Under the pieces are notes generated by a model, which made no database searches, was not told the origin of the DNA, and was given only the letters and a program-made list of their open reading frames with translations. The position numbers and the translations under genes are program-made. Below, piece by piece: positions 34,117 to 44,872 of a stretch of DNA of 64,000 nt. Within the stretch, counting starts at the first letter, position 1; every line of letters begins with the position of its first letter. The DNA lies in NCBI RefSeq assembly GCF_014863585.1, contig NZ_CP062253.1:558001-622000 (forward strand), in the 5' to 3' direction. The stretch comes from Pseudomonas gozinkensis. Its GTDB lineage: Bacteria > Pseudomonadota > Gammaproteobacteria > Pseudomonadales > Pseudomonadaceae.

Positions 34117-35288
34117 GGCAGCAATTGCTCCCAGGCCGGAACACCCATCGGTGGTTTTGGCAGTTCGGGCAACGGGGCTGCGTGGCTTGGCTGGATGCCG
34201 TCGCGTTCGAGGGACGCGATCACGCGGTCAGCGAAGTCCGGCGCCAGGGCCAGTTTGGTTGGCCAGCCGACCAACAGGCGACCTTCTTCGGCGAGGAAGG
34301 CGTTGTCCGGGCGGGTCAGACCGCTTTGCAAAGGCTCGGCACGGTCAACGCGCAGGGTTGCCCATTGCGTGGTGCTGAGATCGATCCACGGCAACAACTG
34401 TGCGATTTCCTTTTGCGCAGTGACGATCTGCTCGGCCGGTTCGCGGGCAACGCCTTCGCTTTCGGCAATGTCACCCCCCATGTACCAGACCCACTGACCA
34501 TTCGCTGCCGGATGGGTCGTCACGGTAATCCGTGGCTTGGTGCCGCCACCGAGGCAGTGCGCGTACAGCGGCTTAAGGCCCGGCCCCTTGGCGATGATCA
34601 TGTGCAGTGGCCGGCGTTGCATGGCCGGATGAGTCAGGCCCAAGGCAGTCAGCAGATCGGCAGTGCCGGCACCGGCGCTGAGGACGATGCGCTGGGCGCG
34701 GATCTCGCGGCCGTCGACCTTCAGGCCGACCAGCACGCCGCTTTCCAGCAATGGCTCGATGGTCTGGCCAGCGAGCAGACCGTCACCCGACAGGTCGGCC
34801 AGGCGCTGGATCAGGCTCGGCACATCGATCACCAGTTCGGCGAGGCGGTAGACCTTGCCCTTGAAGCGCTTGTCTTGCAGGGCCGGTGGCAGTTGATCGC
34901 CCTTGACCTGATCGACCCGACCACGCACCGCTTTGCTGGCGAAGAAACTGGTGAGGTTGCCGGCCAGGGTGCCCGGCGACCAAAGATAATGGGCTTCGGA
35001 CAGCAGGCGCACGCCGGTCAGGTCCAGTTCGCCGTTGCCGGCCAGGGCTTCACGCCAGCGGCGCGGCATGTCGGCGATGGCTTCCGAGGCGCCGGTCAGC
35101 GCACCGTGCAGCGCGTACTTGGCGCCGCCGTGGATGATGCCCTGGGACTTCACACTCTGCCCGCCGCCGAGGCTGGCGCTTTCCACCAGCACGGTCGAGA
35201 AACCCTGGCGACGCAGGCGCGCGTTCAGCCAGAGGCCGGCGACACCCGCGCCGACAATCAGCACGTCGGTGGAAATTGGAGATGGCAT
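34113..35288 (-). CDS. FAD-dependent oxidoreductase, DAO family
   Basis: D-amino-acid-oxidase-type flavoprotein of 391 aa (PA4991 by position). The FAD-binding Rossmann motif is at the very N-terminus: DVLIVGAGVAGLWLNARLRR (GxGxxG), followed by the acidic end of strand 2 in VLVESAS. It is the first gene of the minus-strand trio with the aldo/keto reductase and the Nudix-like protein. The substrate cannot be told from sequence. Confidence 0.85.
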   Translation of the reverse strand: MPSPISTDVLIVGAGVAGLWLNARLRRQGFSTVLVESASLGGGQSVKSQGIIHGGAKYALHGALTGASEAIADMPRRWREALAGNGELDLTGVRLLSEAHYLWSPGTLAGNLTSFFASKAVRGRVDQVKGDQLPPALQDKRFKGKVYRLAELVIDVPSLIQRLADLSGDGLLAGQTIEPLLESGVLVGLKVDGREIRAQRIVLSAGAGTADLLTALGLTHPAMQRRPLHMIIAKGPGLKPLYAHCLGGGTKPRITVTTHPAANGQWVWYMGGDIAESEGVAREPAEQIVTAQKEIAQLLPWIDLSTTQWATLRVDRAEPLQSGLTRPDNAFLAEEGRLLVGWPTKLALAPDFADRVIASLERDGIQPSHAAPLPELPKPPMGVPAWEQLLP

Positions 35289-35381
35289 GCAACGACCTCA
35301 GTGTTCAAGACGAGGGCGCAGTATACAGACTCGGGGAAAAGGGGATTTGTCGATGATCAACAGGGCTGACGCAAATCCAAA

Positions 35382-35405
35382 TGTGGGAGCAAGCTCGCTC
35401 CCACA
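35382..35405. repeat. Single REP-type palindrome
   Basis: TGTGGGAGC and GCTCCCACA flank AAGCTC: one compact REP hairpin between the FAD oxidoreductase and the SMR gene. Confidence 0.85.
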
Positions 35406-35422
35406 GGAATAGTGGTTGACGT

Positions 35423-35755
35423 TCAGTGGCCAGCGGTTTTCGAGAACAACTGGATGACGACCACGCCGAGCACGATCAGCGCCATCCCGAGCATCGCCGG
35501 GATATCCAGCTTCTGCCCATAGATGAACAGTGCCGCGACACTGACCATCACGATGCCCATGCCGGCCCACACCGCGTAGGCCACACCCACCGGCACGCTG
35601 CGTACCACCAGGGTCAGCATCCAGAATGCAATGCCGTAGCCGACGATGACCAGCAACAGCGGCAAAGGCGTGCTGAAGCCTTTGACGGCTTTCATCGAAA
35701 CGGTCGCGATCACTTCGGCACAGATGGCGATTGCCAGGTAGACGTAAGCGTTCAT
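35423..35755 (-). CDS. emrE: Small multidrug resistance (SMR) efflux protein, EmrE-like
   Basis: Protein of 110 aa with four transmembrane helices, the standard SMR size. The essential Glu14 is present (AICAEVIATVSMKA), and the GVAYAVWAGMGIV motif of loop/helix 3 is intact. It works as an antiparallel dimer exchanging protons for cationic drugs. It is divergent from a LysR regulator, from which it is separated by a dyad; P. aeruginosa has the same pair (PA4990/PA4989). The regulator may control it. Confidence 0.92.
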   Translation of the reverse strand: MNAYVYLAIAICAEVIATVSMKAVKGFSTPLPLLLVIVGYGIAFWMLTLVVRSVPVGVAYAVWAGMGIVMVSVAALFIYGQKLDIPAMLGMALIVLGVVVIQLFSKTAGH

Positions 35756-35801
35756 GTTCGAATCCTCGTGTATAGCGTTGCTTTCTGAGGCGGCATTCTA
35801 G

Positions 35802-35826
35802 TGACTCCCCAGATGGGGTAAAGTCA
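35802..35826. promoter_or_regulatory. Dyad between emrE and the LysR regulator gene
   Basis: TGACT...AGTCA surrounds a CCCC-AGAT-GGGG inner palindrome in the 102-bp divergent promoter region. It is a candidate LysR operator. Supported by symmetry only. Confidence 0.4.
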
Positions 35827-35857
35827 TTACCTATCTGTATACAAGATGGGTTGGCGG

Positions 35858-36760
35858 ATGAGCATGCAGTGGAATCTGGAGCAGTTGCGGGTGTTCGTCG
35901 CGGTGGCCGAACAGCGTTCGTTTTCCGCCGTGGCGCGTCAGCAACGCAAGGCGCAGTCGGCGATCAGCAGCGCGATTGCCATGCTCGAGGACGATCTCGG
36001 TGTCAGTCTGTTCGAGCGTAGCAGTGGTCGCCAGCCGAGTCTTACCGAAACGGGTGAAGCCTTGCTTGAAGAGGCGCGGGAAGTGTTGCGCCAGTGCGAG
36101 CGCCTGAATGGTCGGGCCATGGCCATGATGCGTGGGCAGGAAGCGCAGCTGCGAGTGGCCCAGGACGAGGCGATGCCTTATCAGGCGCTGGTGGAAAGCT
36201 TCGGCGCGCTGGCCGAGCAATTTCCCAGTCTTGAGGTGCAACTGACCAGCGCCGCCCAAGGTGAGGTTTCGCGCAAGCTGGTGGAGCGCCGGGCCGATCT
36301 CGGGTTGCTGTTCTATCACGATGAAATCCCCGAAGCGCTGGAGCGCCGGGTGCTGGGCAGTGTGGAAATGGTCACGGTCTGCGGCGTCAATCATCCGCTG
36401 GCGGCGCAATCCCGGGTCAACTGCCAGCAGCTTGCCCAGCATCGGCAATTGCTGATGTCGACCCAGACCAGCGTCTACCCCGGCAGCGAACCGGCCAGCC
36501 CACAGGTCTGGCGTGCCGACAGTTTCTACGTGATGGCCGAATGGCTGGTGCGCGACCTCGGCTGGGCCTGGCTGCCGCGCCACGTGGTGCAGTATTCGGC
36601 GTACCAGGGCCTGATGGTGGAACTCGACAGCGAATGGACGCCGCCGGCACTGGTGGTGGAACTGGTCTGGCGTCGCGACGAACCCCTCGGGCCGGCCGCC
36701 CGCTGGCTGGCGGAGCGATTTGCCATACACCTGCGGGCGATCGGCGGCAAAAGCCGATAA
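35858..36760 (+). CDS. LysR-family transcriptional regulator
   Basis: Regulator of 300 aa with an N-terminal winged helix-turn-helix (LEQLRVFVAVAEQRSFSAVA ... QSAISSAIAMLEDDLGVSLFER) and a C-terminal effector-binding domain. Three in-frame ATGs (35846, 35858, 35864) are possible and none has a strong Shine-Dalgarno; 35858 is a compromise. It is divergent from emrE, and the usual LysR logic suggests it controls that neighbour. The effector is unknown. It ends 11 bp before waaA. Confidence 0.88.
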   Translation: MSMQWNLEQLRVFVAVAEQRSFSAVARQQRKAQSAISSAIAMLEDDLGVSLFERSSGRQPSLTETGEALLEEAREVLRQCERLNGRAMAMMRGQEAQLRVAQDEAMPYQALVESFGALAEQFPSLEVQLTSAAQGEVSRKLVERRADLGLLFYHDEIPEALERRVLGSVEMVTVCGVNHPLAAQSRVNCQQLAQHRQLLMSTQTSVYPGSEPASPQVWRADSFYVMAEWLVRDLGWAWLPRHVVQYSAYQGLMVELDSEWTPPALVVELVWRRDEPLGPAARWLAERFAIHLRAIGGKSR

Positions 36761-36771
36761 ACTCCGCCGCC

Positions 36772-38052
36772 ATGAATAGAACTCTCTACACCGCGCTGTT
36801 TTACCTGGGGCTGCCATTGGTGGCGATTCGGCTGTGGTTGCGCTCGCGCAAGGCGCCGGCGTATGCCAAACGGATTGGCGAACGTTTCTCCTATGGCATG
36901 CCGACCCTGCAGCCGGGCGGCATCTGGGTTCACGCGGTGTCGGTGGGCGAAAGCATCGCCGCCGCGCCGATGATTCGTGCACTGCTGCAACGTTATCCGC
37001 AGCTGCCGATCACCGTGACCTGCATGACGCCGACCGGTTCAGAGCGTATCCACGCGATGTTCGCCAACGAGCCACGGATCCAGCACTGTTACTTGCCCTA
37101 CGATTTGCCCTGCGCGGCGGCGCGTTTTCTGGATCGCGTGCAGCCGAAGCTGGCAGTGATCATGGAAACCGAACTGTGGCCCAACCACATTCACCAATGC
37201 GCCAAGCGCGGGATTCCGGTAGCGCTGGCCAACGGACGCCTTTCCGAGCGCTCGGCCAAGGGCTATGGCCGCTTCAGCAAGCTGACCGCGCCGATGCTGG
37301 CCGAAATGAGCCTGTTCGCCGTGCAGACCGAAGCCGAAGCCCAGCGCTTCCGCGATCTCGGCGCGCGCCCGGAGACAGTCGAGGTCACCGGCTCGATCAA
37401 GTTCGACCTGACCATCGACCCGCAGCTGCTGCAACGCGCCGCTGAACTGCGCGGCCAGTGGCAGGCGCTGGAGCGGCCGGTGTGGATCGCCGCCAGCACC
37501 CATGAAGGCGAAGACGAGGTCGTGCTGAACGCCCACCGTCGTTTGCTGGCCAACCATCCGGATGCGCTGCTGATTCTGGTGCCGCGTCACCCGGAGCGTT
37601 TCACCTCAGTATTCGAGCTTTGCCAACGCGAAGGTTTCTCCACGGTACGCCGTTCCACTGGCGTGAGCGTCGATGCGCAGACTTCGGTGCTGCTCGGCGA
37701 CACCATGGGCGAATTGCTGTTTCTATATGCATTAGCCGACAGCGCGTTCGTCGGCGGCAGTCTGGTGCCCAACGGCGGCCATAACCTGCTGGAGCCGGCA
37801 GCGCTGGCGAAACCGGTGATCAGCGGCCCGCACCTGTTCAACTTCCTCGACATCGCCGCGCAACTGCGCAGTGCCGGGGCGTTGGCCGAGGTGGATGACG
37901 CCGAAGGTCTGGCAACAGAAGTGCAGCGGCTGTTCGAACTGCCGCGCGATGCGCAGCGCATGGCCGAGGCCGGGCTGAGCGTGATGCGCCGCAATCAGGG
38001 CGCGTTGCAGCGCTTGCTCGATGGACTGGGCAGGTTGATCGACCGCCCATAA
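36772..38052 (+). CDS. waaA: Kdo transferase (lipid IVA 3-deoxy-D-manno-octulosonic acid transferase)
   Basis: WaaA/KdtA, 426 aa, adds Kdo from CMP-Kdo to lipid IVA, an essential step before WaaC. It is membrane-associated through an N-terminal helix (LYTALFYLGLPLVAIRLWL). Typical motifs are WVHAVSVGESIAAAPMIRAL, METELWPN, WIAASTHEGEDEVVL and GGSLVPNGGHNLLEPAAL, the last binding the nucleotide sugar. The ATG at 36772 gives the family N-terminus; longer readings into the LysR gene are not credible. Confidence 0.96.
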   Translation: MNRTLYTALFYLGLPLVAIRLWLRSRKAPAYAKRIGERFSYGMPTLQPGGIWVHAVSVGESIAAAPMIRALLQRYPQLPITVTCMTPTGSERIHAMFANEPRIQHCYLPYDLPCAAARFLDRVQPKLAVIMETELWPNHIHQCAKRGIPVALANGRLSERSAKGYGRFSKLTAPMLAEMSLFAVQTEAEAQRFRDLGARPETVEVTGSIKFDLTIDPQLLQRAAELRGQWQALERPVWIAASTHEGEDEVVLNAHRRLLANHPDALLILVPRHPERFTSVFELCQREGFSTVRRSTGVSVDAQTSVLLGDTMGELLFLYALADSAFVGGSLVPNGGHNLLEPAALAKPVISGPHLFNFLDIAAQLRSAGALAEVDDAEGLATEVQRLFELPRDAQRMAEAGLSVMRRNQGALQRLLDGLGRLIDRP

Positions 38053-38083
38053 AAAAACGCAGCCTCAGGGCTGCGTTTTTGTT
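38051..38083. terminator. Bidirectional terminator between waaA and the TolC-family gene
   Basis: ACGCAGCC-TCAG-GGCTGCGT with A-run on the left and T-run on the right. It starts within the waaA stop codon and serves both convergent genes. Confidence 0.92.
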
Positions 38084-39516
38084 TAAGGCCGGGCCTTGAG
38101 CTGGGCTTCCGCAGCTTTGGCCAGATCCGGCGGCAGGAAGTCCTTGTCCGGGTTGTAGTCGGCTTTCAGATAACGCGTCAGATCCTGCAGATCACCCGGA
38201 TTCAACGTCCCCGCCGCCTGCTTCAGGCGCAGGTTGTCGAGGATGTAGTCGTAGCGGGTGTTGTTGTAGTTGCGTACCGAGGTGTAGAGCTGGCGCTGGG
38301 CGTCGAGCACGTCGACGATGTTGCGCGTCCCCACCTGATAACCGATTTCCGTGGCTTCCACCGCGCTCTGGTTGGAAATGATCGACTGGCGACGCGCCTG
38401 CACTTGCTCGACGTCGGTGTTCACCGCGCGGTGCAGGTTGCGAGTGTTTTCGACTACTTGCCGGCGCAGGCCTTCACGCTGCTGCTCGGTCTGGTCCAGG
38501 CGTGAGTACGACTCACGCACTTGCGAACTGGTCAGCCCGCCGCTGTAGATCGGGATGTTCAGTTGCAGGCCCACAGTGCTCTGCTCGACGTTGCCACTGT
38601 ACGGCGTACCGAACGCATTCGGGTTGGCGAAGCCGAGGGCGTCGTTGTCGCCTTTTTCGTATTTGGCCACGGCGTCGAGGGTCGGCAGGTGGCCGGCCTT
38701 GCGCTGTTTCAAGGTCTGTTCGGCGGAGCTGACGGCGTAGTTGCTGGCCAGCAGATTGAGGTTCTGTTTGGCGGCGGTGTCGACCCAGGCTTTGGCGTCG
38801 TTTGGCGCCGGCGGCAGGATCGGCAACGTGTGGACGATGCCCTGGATCGAGTTGTATTGACGGTTGGTCAGAGTGATCAGCGCTTCGAACGCATCATCGA
38901 CCTGACGCTGGGCGACGATCCGGTTGGCGCGCGCGGTGTCGTAACTGGCTTGTGATTGCAGCACGTCGGTCTTGTCCGACAGGCCCACGTCGAAGCGCTC
39001 GTTGGACTGGTCGAGCTGGCGCTTGAATGCGGCTTCCTCGGCCTTGGTCGAGGCCAGGTTGTCCTGGCTGCGCAACACGTTGAAGTAGCTTTCGGCAGTT
39101 TGCAGGATCAGGTTCTGCTCGGTAGCCGAGAGTTGCAGCGCGGCCTGCTCGTTGACGTCCTTGGCGGCCTGGTACTGGAACCAGCGATCGGCGCGGAACA
39201 GTGGTTGCGCCAGTGTCGCCTGATAGGAATGCGCGCTGCGGTTGGCGATGGCCGAGGGCTGGTCGATCGAGGTGCGCACGTTGGCGGTTTCTGCGCCGCC
39301 GGACAGATTCGGCAGCAGCCCGGCGCGGGCCTGGGGCACGACTTCTTTCTGCGCGCCGTACTGGGCGCGGGCGGCGGCCAGGTCGGCGTTGTTGTCGACT
39401 GCTTCCTGATAAACGCTGACCAGGTCAGTCTTGGTCGATAAAGGCGCTTCTGCTGCCCAGACCGTTGCGGTGGACGCACAAGACACGGCGACAGCCAGTG
39501 AGAGTTTGCGCAGCAT
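38083..39516 (-). CDS. TolC-family outer membrane efflux protein
   Basis: Outer membrane channel of 477 aa, corresponding by position to OpmH (PA4974), the closest TolC relative in P. aeruginosa, used by type I secretion and efflux systems. A signal peptide is visible (LRKLSLAVAVSCASTATVWA). The two internal repeats of coiled-coil helices are seen in VYQEAVDNNADLAAARAQYG and the later VVENTRNLHRAVNTDVEQVQ. The ATG at 39516 follows AGGGAT and gives the signal peptide; a longer upstream reading is rejected. No transporter partner is encoded next to it. Confidence 0.93.
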   Translation of the reverse strand: MLRKLSLAVAVSCASTATVWAAEAPLSTKTDLVSVYQEAVDNNADLAAARAQYGAQKEVVPQARAGLLPNLSGGAETANVRTSIDQPSAIANRSAHSYQATLAQPLFRADRWFQYQAAKDVNEQAALQLSATEQNLILQTAESYFNVLRSQDNLASTKAEEAAFKRQLDQSNERFDVGLSDKTDVLQSQASYDTARANRIVAQRQVDDAFEALITLTNRQYNSIQGIVHTLPILPPAPNDAKAWVDTAAKQNLNLLASNYAVSSAEQTLKQRKAGHLPTLDAVAKYEKGDNDALGFANPNAFGTPYSGNVEQSTVGLQLNIPIYSGGLTSSQVRESYSRLDQTEQQREGLRRQVVENTRNLHRAVNTDVEQVQARRQSIISNQSAVEATEIGYQVGTRNIVDVLDAQRQLYTSVRNYNNTRYDYILDNLRLKQAAGTLNPGDLQDLTRYLKADYNPDKDFLPPDLAKAAEAQLKARP

Positions 39517-39678
39517 GAGGCGATCCCTAGCATGAATATTATGGAAATAATCCGGGCGCCAAAGGTAAGGCGCGGCCCATGCAGCGTCAAGGCGCAGCAT
39601 GGCGTAGCGAGTGTAGTTGCGCAGGCGGCAGGCAACAATCTGCCAATTGCGCCATTCATCATGGTGTTTGCAGCGGTG

Positions 39679-39708
39679 TTGGCGTTCTTTGCCGGTTGTG
39701 TCTAGACT
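39679..39708 (+). promoter_or_regulatory. Candidate promoter of the thiC transcript
   Basis: TTGGCG (39679-39684), 18-bp spacer, TAGACT (39703-39708), just ahead of the TPP riboswitch. The -35 box is moderate. The rest of the 39517-39718 stretch holds no gene. Confidence 0.45.
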
Positions 39709-39718
39709 GGCCGGGTTC

Positions 39719-41854
<2,136 letters not shown>

Positions 41855-41862
41855 TCCCGCAC

Positions 41863-41981
41863 TGATCGTTCCCACGCTCTGCGTGGGAATGCCTCTAGGG
41901 ACGCTCCGCGTCCAGTGACGCGGAGCGTCACGGGCTGCATTCCCACGCGGACGGTTCGACGCCTCGACGTGGGAACGATCA
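41863..41981. repeat. 119-bp palindromic element between thiC and cytX
   Basis: It is bounded by perfect 14-bp terminal inverted repeats TGATCGTTCCCACG and CGTGGGAACGATCA. Inside are a CCCACGC-TCT-GCGTGGG hairpin and a perfect GACGCTCCGCGTC/GACGCGGAGCGTC stem. It resembles dispersed non-coding palindromic repeats of fluorescent pseudomonads. It has no coding capacity. Confidence 0.8.
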
Positions 41982-42025
41982 CAACGGGTCAGCACAACAA
42001 CAAATGTCCCTCTGAGATAACACCC

Positions 42026-43318
42026 TTGAGCATTCAACCCGGTACTTATTCCCCCGACCTCGCCGTGCCCGCCGATAAGCGTGTATTCGGCGGTCGCGAT
42101 CTGTTTTCCCTGTGGTTTTCCCTCGGCATCGGCCTGATGGTTTTGCAGACCGGTGCGCTGCTGGCCCCGGGGCTGGGCCTGTCGGGATCGCTGCTGGCGA
42201 TCTTCCTCGGCACCCTGGTCGGCGTCCTGTTGCTGGCTGCCGTTGGCGTGATCGGCAGCGACACCGGCCTGTCGTCGATGGCTGCGCTGAAACTCAGCCT
42301 CGGCAGCAAAGGCGCGAGCCTGCCGGCGCTGCTCAACCTGCTGCAATTGATCGGTTGGGGCTCGTTCGAAATCATCGTCATGCGTGACGCCGCCAGCCTG
42401 CTCGGCACCCGTGCGTTCAGCGAAGGTTCGCTGTGGGCCAGTCCGATGTTGTGGACGCTGTGCTTCGGCGCATTGGCGACATTACTCGCGGTCAGCGGTC
42501 CGTTGACGTTTGTGCGCAAGATCCTGCGCAAATGGGGCATCTGGCTGATTCTGGCCGCGTGCATCTGGCTGACCTGGAATCTGTTCGCCAAGGCTGACCT
42601 CGCCGCCTTGTGGGCGCAGGCCGGGGATGGGTCGATGCCGCTCGCTGTGGGTTTCGACATCGCCATTGCGATGCCGCTGTCGTGGCTGCCGCTGATCGCC
42701 GACTACTCGCGTTTCGGCAAGAAGGCGAAGAACGTGTTTGGCGGCACGGCGATCGGTTTCTTCATCGGCAACTTCTGGCTGATGAGTCTGGGCGTGGCCT
42801 ACACACTGGCGTTCGCGCCGAGCGGTGAAGTCAACGCGCTGCTGCTGGCACTGGCTGGCGCAGGTCTGGGCATTCCGCTGTTGCTGATTCTGCTGGATGA
42901 GTCGGAAAACGCTTTCGCCGACATTCACTCGGCAGCGGTTTCCAGCGGGATTCTGTTGCGTCTGAAAGTCGAGCATCTGGCGTTGGCCATCGGCGTGATC
43001 TGCACCCTGATCGCCCTGCTCGCGCCACTGGCGCAGTACCAGAACTTCCTGCTGCTGATCGGTTCGGTGTTTGCGCCGCTGTTCGGCGTGGTGTTGGTGG
43101 ATCACTTCATCCTGCGCAAGCGCAGTGCCCAGGTGGCGTCGGCCGCGTTGCGCTGGCCGGCACTATTGGCCTGGCTGGGTGGCATCAGCACCTATCACTT
43201 GCTGGCCAATCTGTATCCGGATGTCGGCGCGACCCTGCCGGCGCTGGTGCTGGCAGGGCTGCTGCAACTCGTGCTCGGTCGGGCTTTCAGTTACGGCCGG
43301 GAAACAGCTCGGGCTTGA
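42026..43318 (+). CDS. cytX: Putative hydroxymethylpyrimidine transporter CytX
   Basis: NCS1-family permease of about 430 aa with around twelve hydrophobic segments. CytX genes often lie under TPP riboswitches and are thought to import HMP for thiamine salvage, which fits its place after thiC. Visible are FGGRDLFSLWFSLGIGLMVL, AVGFDIAIAMPLSWLPLIAD and DYSRFGKKAKNVFGG, the last a typical NCS1 signature. The start is taken as TTG 42026 (SIQPGTYSPDLAVPADK follows); the Shine-Dalgarno is weak. Its 3' end overlaps the convergent lipoprotein gene by 32 bp. Confidence 0.85.
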   Translation: MSIQPGTYSPDLAVPADKRVFGGRDLFSLWFSLGIGLMVLQTGALLAPGLGLSGSLLAIFLGTLVGVLLLAAVGVIGSDTGLSSMAALKLSLGSKGASLPALLNLLQLIGWGSFEIIVMRDAASLLGTRAFSEGSLWASPMLWTLCFGALATLLAVSGPLTFVRKILRKWGIWLILAACIWLTWNLFAKADLAALWAQAGDGSMPLAVGFDIAIAMPLSWLPLIADYSRFGKKAKNVFGGTAIGFFIGNFWLMSLGVAYTLAFAPSGEVNALLLALAGAGLGIPLLLILLDESENAFADIHSAAVSSGILLRLKVEHLALAIGVICTLIALLAPLAQYQNFLLLIGSVFAPLFGVVLVDHFILRKRSAQVASAALRWPALLAWLGGISTYHLLANLYPDVGATLPALVLAGLLQLVLGRAFSYGRETARA

Positions 43319-44033
43319 GAATGCCGTTCAGGCGCGGGTAAGGGATCTTCAGTTCGACGTGGCCCAGCGCATAAGGCGCGATGGTGGTCACGTCGTACTT
43401 GAGGATCACGCCGCCGTAGGTCAGCGCCACGTTCGGGGTTTTGACGAACGGCCAGCTCTTCACGAATTCCGGTTCCTGATCGAGCTTGGTGCTGATCAGC
43501 CAGCTGTTGTGCGCCACTTGCGCCGCTTTCCAGAACGCCTCTTCCTGACCCGGCAGCAACATGTCCGCCAGGGTCAGCACCTTGTGCTGCTGACGCGAAT
43601 AGTTGATGAAACCGCGTCCCGGCGTGCCGTGGGCGCCGCCGGTGTCCAGGTAGCTCGACGTTTCAATGATCACCAGACCGTCATGCTGCTCGCGTACTTT
43701 CGCCTGCAAATAGCTGCTGTTGCGCGGGCCGGCGTTGGCCAGGAACTGCTCGCGATACGCTGCCAGCGTCGGCGCCACCGGGGCGTTCGGTGCAGTGCGG
43801 GTCATTTGCAGCAGGCGTTTTTCGATGATGCCGTCCAGCGCCGGTTCTGCCGGGAAGCGCAGGGTGTCGATGTTCACCAGTGGACAGTCCGGGTTGGAGC
43901 AACCGGGTTTCAGCGTTTCCGAGGCGTCGCGGGTGGTTTCCAGCGGCGTGCGGTAGTTGGGCTGGAACAGGCTGGCGCAGGCACCCAGGGTCAGGGCGAT
44001 GGCGGCCACGGAGGCAATTTTGAAAAGCGACAT
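43287..44033 (-). CDS. RsiV/DUF3298-type lipoprotein
   Basis: Predicted lipoprotein of 248 aa with signal peptide and lipobox LTLGAC (Cys19), then a DUF4163/DUF3298-like domain (SSYLDTGGAHGTPGRGFINY, VLTLADMLLPGQEEAFWKAA). The TGGAHG motif is typical of this family, which includes the lysozyme-sensing anti-sigma factor RsiV, but no sigma factor gene is nearby, so that role is not implied. The ATG at 44033 follows AAAGGACG. It corresponds by position to PA4972. The 3' end overlaps cytX on the other strand. Confidence 0.82.
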   Translation of the reverse strand: MSLFKIASVAAIALTLGACASLFQPNYRTPLETTRDASETLKPGCSNPDCPLVNIDTLRFPAEPALDGIIEKRLLQMTRTAPNAPVAPTLAAYREQFLANAGPRNSSYLQAKVREQHDGLVIIETSSYLDTGGAHGTPGRGFINYSRQQHKVLTLADMLLPGQEEAFWKAAQVAHNSWLISTKLDQEPEFVKSWPFVKTPNVALTYGGVILKYDVTTIAPYALGHVELKIPYPRLNGILKPELFPGRN

Positions 44034-44060
44034 GGGCGTCCTTTCTGAAGCAGGGGAAGG

Positions 44061-44095
44061 CAAAAAGTTACCGCTTCGACTCTCAACGAAGCGGT
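44061..44095 (-). promoter_or_regulatory. Leader hairpin with T-run upstream of the DUF3298 lipoprotein
   Basis: ACCGCTTCG (44070-44078) and CGAAGCGGT (44087-44095) form a perfect 9-bp stem. On the minus strand it is followed by AAC and five T, ending 28 bases before the start codon. It could be an attenuator or a terminator for an upstream minus-strand transcript. Confidence 0.45.
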
Positions 44096-44254
44096 CAGTT
44101 CGCCACTAAGCTAATTAGAGTGGGTTTCGCCTCCACCGTCCATCCCGCTGACAGTAAAGGGGCTGCATCAAACGTCACGGGCGCGTTAGGATGGCGCGAA
44201 GTCGAGGTGGCAGGTAAGGCGCCTCGTATTGGATTTGCAGTAAAGAGGATGCTC

Positions 44255-44872
44255 ATGACCGATTTTGCCAAAGCCATTCCGACCGCCGTCGATATCGTGC
44301 GACGCGAGCAGTGCTACAAGGGCTTCTACAAGCTCGACCGTCTGCACTTGCGCCACGAACTGTTCGCCGGTGGCATGAGCCGCGAAATCAATCGTGAAGT
44401 GTTCGTGCGCCACGATGCGGTGTGCATGCTGCCCTACGATCCGCAGCGCGATGAAGTGGTGCTGATCGAGCAGTTTCGCGTCGGCGCACTGGGCAAGGCG
44501 GACAACCCGTGGCTGGTGGAACTGGTCGCCGGTCTGATCGACAAGGATGAACAGCCGGAAGAAGTTGCTCACCGCGAGGCACAGGAGGAAGCTGGGCTGG
44601 ACATCAAGGCCCTGTGGCCGATGACCAAATACTTTCCATCGCCGGGCGGCAGCAACGAATTCGTGCATTTGTATCTGGGGCGTTGCAGCACCGAAGGCGT
44701 GGGCGGCCTGCATGGGCTGGAGGAAGAAGCTGAAGATATTCGCGTCACGGTCTGGGCTTTTGAAGATGCCCTGCAGGCCGTACGTGACGGACGGATTGCC
44801 AATGCGGCGAGCATCATCGCCTTGCAGTGGCTGGCGCTCAATCGCGCCGAAGTGAGGGGGCTATGGTCGTAA
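44255..44872 (+). CDS. nudF: ADP-ribose pyrophosphatase (Nudix)
   Basis: Nudix hydrolase of 205 aa that splits ADP-ribose to AMP and ribose 5-phosphate. The complete Nudix box is GLIDKDE(x7)REAQEEAGL in the middle of the protein, preceded by VLIEQFRVGALGKADNPWLV. The ATG at 44255 follows AGAGGA. Its 3' end overlaps the next gene by 10 bases, in a conserved nudF-yqiB-cpdA-yqiA-parE arrangement also known from E. coli. Confidence 0.95.
   Translation: MTDFAKAIPTAVDIVRREQCYKGFYKLDRLHLRHELFAGGMSREINREVFVRHDAVCMLPYDPQRDEVVLIEQFRVGALGKADNPWLVELVAGLIDKDEQPEEVAHREAQEEAGLDIKALWPMTKYFPSPGGSNEFVHLYLGRCSTEGVGGLHGLEEEAEDIRVTVWAFEDALQAVRDGRIANAASIIALQWLALNRAEVRGLWS

Noticed and set aside
36541..36771. N-terminal extension of waaA into the LysR gene
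   Set aside because: The extension is out-of-frame LysR coding sequence with no similarity to Kdo transferases. ATG 36772 gives the standard N-terminus.
43287..44033. Anti-sigma factor RsiV controlling an ECF sigma factor
   Set aside because: The domain resembles RsiV, but the protein is a lipoprotein without a cytoplasmic anti-sigma region, and no sigma factor gene is nearby.
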